Positions 6,250 through 8,995 of a stretch of 8,995 nt of DNA are shown one piece after another (position 1 is the stretch's first letter; each line of letters opens with the position of its first letter). The notes beneath the pieces were generated by a model. The model was not told the origin of the DNA and searched no databases. It was given only the letters and a program-made list of their open reading frames with translations. The stretch lies in assembly GCA_036279475.1 (NCBI GenBank), contig DASUJB010000208.1, positions 1-8,995 of the forward strand, in the 5' to 3' direction. Both the position numbers and the translations under genes were made by a program. The stretch is from ZC4RG19 sp036279475 (lineage in GTDB: Bacteria > Actinomycetota > Acidimicrobiia > Acidimicrobiales > VFJN01).

Positions 6250-7614
6250 ACGGTCGACGCCCTGGCCCACCAGGCCATCCGGGTCCTGCGGTCCAACGAC
6301 CGGGGCACGTGGACCCGTCCCTCCCCGCGCCTGTACCCGCATCAGTGGAGCTGGGACGCCGCCTTCGTCGCCATCGGGTGGGGCCACCTGGCCCCCTTGC
6401 GGGCGGTGACCGAGCTGCGATCGCTGCTCCGAGGCCAGTGGTCCGACGGCATGGTGCCCCAGATCGTGTTCGACCGCGGCGTGGCCTTGGGCGCCTACGA
6501 GCCCCGCCAGGCCACGTGGGGCACCGCCGGGCTCTGCCCCCCGGGCGTCCCCACCAGCGGCATCTGCCAGCCCCCGATGCACGCCATCGCCCTGGCCCGG
6601 GTGCGGCAGGCGGCCGCCGCCCGGGCCGACGGCACGGTGGGCGAGGTCGACCGGTCGGTCGCCGAGCTCTACCCCCGCCTCGCCGCCTGGCACCGCTGGC
6701 TCCACACCGCACGCGACCCCGACGGCACGGGGCTGGTGACCATCTTCCACCCCTGGGAGAGCGGCCTGGACAACTCACCCCGATGGGACGACGCCCTGGC
6801 CGCGGTGCCTGCCGGCGCCCCGGCACCGCGGCTGCGCCCCGACCTCGCCCACGTGGCCGACCCCTCCGAGCGGCCCACCGACGAGGAGTACCACCGCTAC
6901 TACGTGCTGGTCCGCTCGCTGGCGGAGGCCGGCTACGACGTCGCCGTCGCCCACCGGAGCCACCCCTTCCGGATGGCGGACGTGCTGTTCACCGCCATCC
7001 TGGCCGCCGCCGACGACGAGCTGGCCGGCCTGGCCGCGGTCGCCGGCCGGCCGGCCGCCGCCGACGGCCACCGCGCCGACGCCGAGAGGTCGCGCCGTGG
7101 CCTCGACGCCTGCTGGGACGCGACCCGGCACGCCTGCCTCGACCGCGACCTCGTGGCCGACCGGTGGGTCCGGGCCGACACCGTGGCCGCCTTCGCACCG
7201 CTGGTCGCCGGCTGCCGTCCCGACCGGGGGCGGGAGCTGGCCCATCGCCTGGCCGGCCCGTGCTACGCCGGGGCCGAGGGGCTCCGTTGGGCCGTCCCGC
7301 CCTCGACCGCGGTCACCGACCCGGCCTTCGACCCCCGGTCCTACTGGCGGGGGCCCACCTGGCCCGTCCTGACCTGGCTGCTGTGGTGGGCGCTCGAGCG
7401 CGACGGGCACCAGCCCGCCGCCGACCGCCTGCGGGCGGCGGCGATCGCCCAGCTCCGGTCGTGCGGTTGCAGCGAGTACGCCGACCCGCTCACCGGCGAG
7501 CCGCTGGGATCACCCGCCCAGTCGTGGACGGCGGCGGTGGCCCTCGACTGGCTGGCCCACGAGCCCGCCGGTGCACCGGCGGTGGGTTCCCCGCCGGCCG
7601 GTCGGCGCCCCTAG
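6250..7614 (+). CDS. Glucosylglycerate/mannosylglycerate hydrolase-like enzyme (GH63-type)
   Basis: This is a predicted cytoplasmic (alpha/alpha)6-barrel glycoside hydrolase related to mycobacterial glucosylglycerate hydrolase and Thermus mannosylglycerate hydrolase, which free glycerate and the sugar from these compatible solutes. Numbered from 6250 it has 454 residues, near the family's roughly 445. Residues I recall from the Mycolicibacterium hassiacum enzyme align with constant spacing: Y29, W33, W35, D36 in LYPHQWSWDAAF; W169, G172, D174 in HPWESGLDNS (D174 the likely acid); W366 and W371 in SYWRGPTWP; E409 and Q424 in the segment from SEYADP to SPAQSW (E409 the likely base). Specificity between glucosyl- and mannosylglycerate is inferred. 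The 5' end is problematic: the strong Shine-Dalgarno at 6237-6245 precedes ACG (6250) and GTC (6253), not a normal start. The nearest in-frame GTG (about 6115) lies inside metH. No glucosylglycerate synthesis gene is nearby. Confidence 0.85.
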   Translation, partial: TVDALAHQAIRVLRSNDRGTWTRPSPRLYPHQWSWDAAFVAIGWGHLAPLRAVTELRSLLRGQWSDGMVPQIVFDRGVALGAYEPRQATWGTAGLCPPGVPTSGICQPPMHAIALARVRQAAAARADGTVGEVDRSVAELYPRLAAWHRWLHTARDPDGTGLVTIFHPWESGLDNSPRWDDALAAVPAGAPAPRLRPDLAHVADPSERPTDEEYHRYYVLVRSLAEAGYDVAVAHRSHPFRMADVLFTAILAAADDELAGLAAVAGRPAAADGHRADAERSRRGLDACWDATRHACLDRDLVADRWVRADTVAAFAPLVAGCRPDRGRELAHRLAGPCYAGAEGLRWAVPPSTAVTDPAFDPRSYWRGPTWPVLTWLLWWALERDGHQPAADRLRAAAIAQLRSCGCSEYADPLTGEPLGSPAQSWTAAVALDWLAHEPAGAPAVGSPPAGRRP

Positions 7615-7617
7615 CCT
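7612..7617 (+). promoter_or_regulatory. -10-like TAGCCT box overlapping the hydrolase stop codon
   Basis: TAGCCT begins with the TAG stop of the hydrolase gene and is followed by GGTCGCC and GTG at 7625, almost the same string as before the DUF72 start. It is the only TANNNT-like box before the dsbB operon. That GTG is not in the dsbB frame, so the box either gives dsbB a leader of about 118 bases or starts an overlapping reading frame. Confidence 0.4.
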
Positions 7618-7734
7618 GGTCGCCGTGAGCCGCGCCCGCGCCGGTGGCCTCCGCTCCCACCCCACCCCCTGGTACCGCCGGCGGGCTCGCCCTCCCGGGC
7701 GCTCCCCGGGGCCGGCGCGTGCCGTCCCGAGACC

Positions 7735-7738
7735 GGAG
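7735..7738 (+). promoter_or_regulatory. Shine-Dalgarno GGAG deciding the dsbB start
   Basis: GGAG (within CCGGAG) ends 4 bases before GTG 7743. Spacing is short but usable. It supports 7743 over the upstream in-frame GTG at 7644, which has no such site. The codons between the two have clearly lower third-position GC than the gene proper. Confidence 0.55.
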
Positions 7739-7742
7739 CCCC

Positions 7743-8285
7743 GTGTCGACCGATCAAGTCACCCTGTTCTTCGCGCTGCTGGCCCTCGCCGCCGAGGCGG
7801 GTGCCGCCCTGCTGGTCGCGACCCTGGTGGCCCGGGCCCTCGCTCCCGCGGCCCGCTGGCCCCGGGAGGTCCTCGGCACCGTGGCGCCCGTGGCGCTGGG
7901 CGTGGCGGCCACGGTGGCGGTGGTGGCCACCCTCGGTAGCCTCTACTACTCCGAGGTCGCCGACTTCCCCCCGTGCCGCCTGTGCTGGTTCCAGCGCATC
8001 GGCATGTACCCGCTGGCGGTGGTGCTGCCCATCGCCACCTGGCGCGGCGACCGCCAGGTGCGCTGGTACAGCCTGCCGCTGGCGGTGGGAGGTGGCCTCG
8101 TCTCCCTCTACCACGTGCTCGTCGAGCGGTTCCCGTCCCTCGAGTCGGGAGCGTGCGACGTCGCCAACCCGTGCTCGACCGTGTGGGTCGAGCGCTTCGG
8201 CTACCTGACCATCCCCACAATGGCGCTCTCCGCCTTCGTGCTGGTGGCGCTGTTGCACGCCGTCCCTGAGGAGACCTCTCCGTGA
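7743..8285 (+). CDS. DsbB/BdbC-type disulfide bond formation membrane protein
   Basis: This is a quinone-linked thiol oxidase of the DsbB/BdbC type, expected to reoxidise a DsbA- or thioredoxin-like partner on the outer face of the cytoplasmic membrane. The 180-residue protein has the signature PPCRLCWFQRIGMYPL with the first redox pair C78/C81, and a second pair C138/C144 (CDVANPC) in the loop after the next two membrane segments, as in DsbB. Hydrophobic segments lie at about 8-31, 45-67, 85-100, 108-126 and 154-174. That is five, one more at the N-terminus than the four of E. coli DsbB. The start GTG 7743 is chosen for its GGAG site and because the upstream in-frame extension to 7644 is Pro/Gly/Arg-rich and less codon-biased. 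Its TGA overlaps the GTG of the thioredoxin-fold gene by 4 bases (GTGA), so the two are translationally coupled and probable redox partners. Confidence 0.92.
   Translation: MSTDQVTLFFALLALAAEAGAALLVATLVARALAPAARWPREVLGTVAPVALGVAATVAVVATLGSLYYSEVADFPPCRLCWFQRIGMYPLAVVLPIATWRGDRQVRWYSLPLAVGGGLVSLYHVLVERFPSLESGACDVANPCSTVWVERFGYLTIPTMALSAFVLVALLHAVPEETSP
8268..8273 (+). promoter_or_regulatory. Shine-Dalgarno GAGGAG inside the dsbB end
   Basis: GAGGAG lies within the last codons of dsbB, 8 bases before GTG 8282. This is ideal spacing and fixes the start of the thioredoxin-fold gene at the GTGA overlap rather than at a later codon. Confidence 0.7.
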
Positions 8286-8986
8286 CCTCGACCCGCCCCT
8301 CCCGCCCCTCCGGTGCCGGCGCCCGCCGGCGCGCCGCCCGACCGTCCCCCCGCCGACCGGTGGCGGTGGTGGCGGTCGTCGTCGCCGTGGTGGCGCTGGC
8401 CTTGGTGGCGGCGCTGGCAGCCGGCTCGGGGGACGACGCCGACACCTCGTCCCCGGCCGCCGGCGGGGACCGGCCCGAGGCGGCCGCCGGCATCCGCGTG
8501 CGGGGTGCGGCCCTCCCTCCCCTGCCCGACGACGGCCGCGACCCCGCCGTCGGCCGCCCGCTGCCCGCCATGAGCGGGACCACGCTCGACGGCGACCGCC
8601 TCACGGTGCCCACCCGCGGCCGCCCGGCCATCGTGCTGTTCGTGGCCCACTGGTGCCCGCACTGCCAGGCCGAGGTGCCCCTCGTGCAGCGCTGGGTCGA
8701 CGGGGGTGGCCTGCCCGCCGGCGTCGACCTCGCCACGGTGTCGACGGCCGTCGACCCCCGCCGTCCCAACTACCCCCCGGGGGCGTGGCTGACCGAGGAG
8801 GGCTGGACGGCGCCGGTCCTCACCGACGACGGCGACCAGGCGGGGGCCCGGGCCGCCGGGGTCACCGCGTTCCCCTACTTCGTGGCCGTCGACGCCGCGG
8901 GTGACGTGATCGGCCGGGCGTCGGGGGAGCTGAGCACGGCCCAGCTCGACGACCTCGCCGCCACCCTCGCCCGGGAGGCGTCGTGA
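8282..8986 (+). CDS. Membrane-anchored thioredoxin-fold thiol-disulfide oxidoreductase
   Basis: This 234-residue protein is predicted to be anchored in the cytoplasmic membrane with its redox domain outside. It has a basic cytoplasmic N-terminus (1-26, nine Arg and no acidic residue), one hydrophobic segment (about 27-47), an Asp/Pro/Ala-rich linker (about 50-95) and a TlpA/thioredoxin-like domain (about 95-234). The active site is WCPHC (124-128), with C125 the likely nucleophile. The dipeptide Pro-His between the cysteines is the one found in DsbA and favours an oxidant role. A cis-Pro loop candidate is TAFPYF with P198. The domain starts with a TlpA/ResA-like pattern (GRPLPAMSGTTLDG before the strand AIVLFVAHWCPHC). 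The gene overlaps dsbB by 4 bases with a good GAGGAG site, so DsbB is its probable electron acceptor. A reducing, ResA-like role in cytochrome c maturation cannot be excluded. It ends in another GTGA overlap. Confidence 0.9.
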   Translation: MTSTRPSRPSGAGARRRAARPSPRRPVAVVAVVVAVVALALVAALAAGSGDDADTSSPAAGGDRPEAAAGIRVRGAALPPLPDDGRDPAVGRPLPAMSGTTLDGDRLTVPTRGRPAIVLFVAHWCPHCQAEVPLVQRWVDGGGLPAGVDLATVSTAVDPRRPNYPPGAWLTEEGWTAPVLTDDGDQAGARAAGVTAFPYFVAVDAAGDVIGRASGELSTAQLDDLAATLAREAS

Positions 8987-8995
8987 CTTGGGCCC
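8983..8995 (+). CDS. Possible first codons of a further coupled gene (cut by window)
   Basis: GTG at 8983 overlaps the TGA of the thioredoxin-fold gene as GTGA, the same arrangement as at the dsbB junction. GGGAGG (8973-8978) lies 4 bases upstream as a ribosome-binding site. Only four complete codons (VTWA) are visible, so the product is unknown. By context it may be another redox or membrane protein of the operon. Confidence 0.45.

Noticed and set aside
2639..6826. Minus-strand open frame of 1395 codons running antisense to all of metH and into the hydrolase gene.
   Set aside because: It is a shadow of the strongly codon-biased metH frame: high third-position GC removes antisense stops. The translation is low-complexity (Gly/Val/His/Asp/Ala-rich), has no recognisable domain and covers two well-supported genes.
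7644..7742. Starting DsbB at GTG 7644.
   Set aside because: It adds 33 Pro/Gly/Arg-rich residues with weaker codon bias and no Shine-Dalgarno. GTG 7743 has GGAG 4 bases upstream and begins just before the first membrane segment.

Overview
This window is very GC-rich (by eye about three quarters G+C, with nearly every third codon position G or C). It looks like chromosomal DNA of a high-GC actinobacterium. The actinobacterial form of cobalamin-dependent methionine synthase, the frequent GTG starts and the TAGNNT-like boxes lying 5-12 bases before start codons suggest Acidimicrobiia or a close relative; this placement is inference, not a database result. I see no mobile element, tRNA, rRNA, CRISPR array or phage gene, and no stretch of more than about 130 bases without a gene.

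The layout is divergent around a control region of about 100 bases at 2629-2728. To the left, on the minus strand, lie three genes in order of transcription: a DUF72/YecE-family protein (2628-1879), a YndJ-like polytopic membrane protein (1794-769) and a D-isomer-specific 2-hydroxyacid dehydrogenase (757 to beyond base 1, truncated by the window). A perfect 8-bp hairpin separates the first two. Each of the three has a -10-like hexamer almost touching its start codon, so each may be read from its own leaderless or near-leaderless transcript.

To the right, on the plus strand, lie metH (2729-6211, complete, 1160 residues, all four MetH modules), a GH63-type glucosylglycerate/mannosylglycerate hydrolase homologue (about 6250-7614), a DsbB-type thiol oxidoreductase (7743-8285), a membrane-anchored thioredoxin-fold protein with a CPHC active site (8282-8986), and probably the first codons of one more gene (8983 onward). 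The last three are chained by 4-base GTGA stop/start overlaps and form an oxidative protein-folding operon acting outside the cytoplasmic membrane.

The gene content is mostly conserved housekeeping, and I do not see a new multi-gene system. The points worth a second look are: the hydrolase gene has no ATG, GTG or TTG where its conserved N-terminus and ribosome-binding site require a start; stop codons (TAG) appear to double as the first bases of the next gene's -10 box; one such box before dsbB points at a GTG in the wrong frame; and the DsbB homologue appears to have an extra N-terminal membrane segment.
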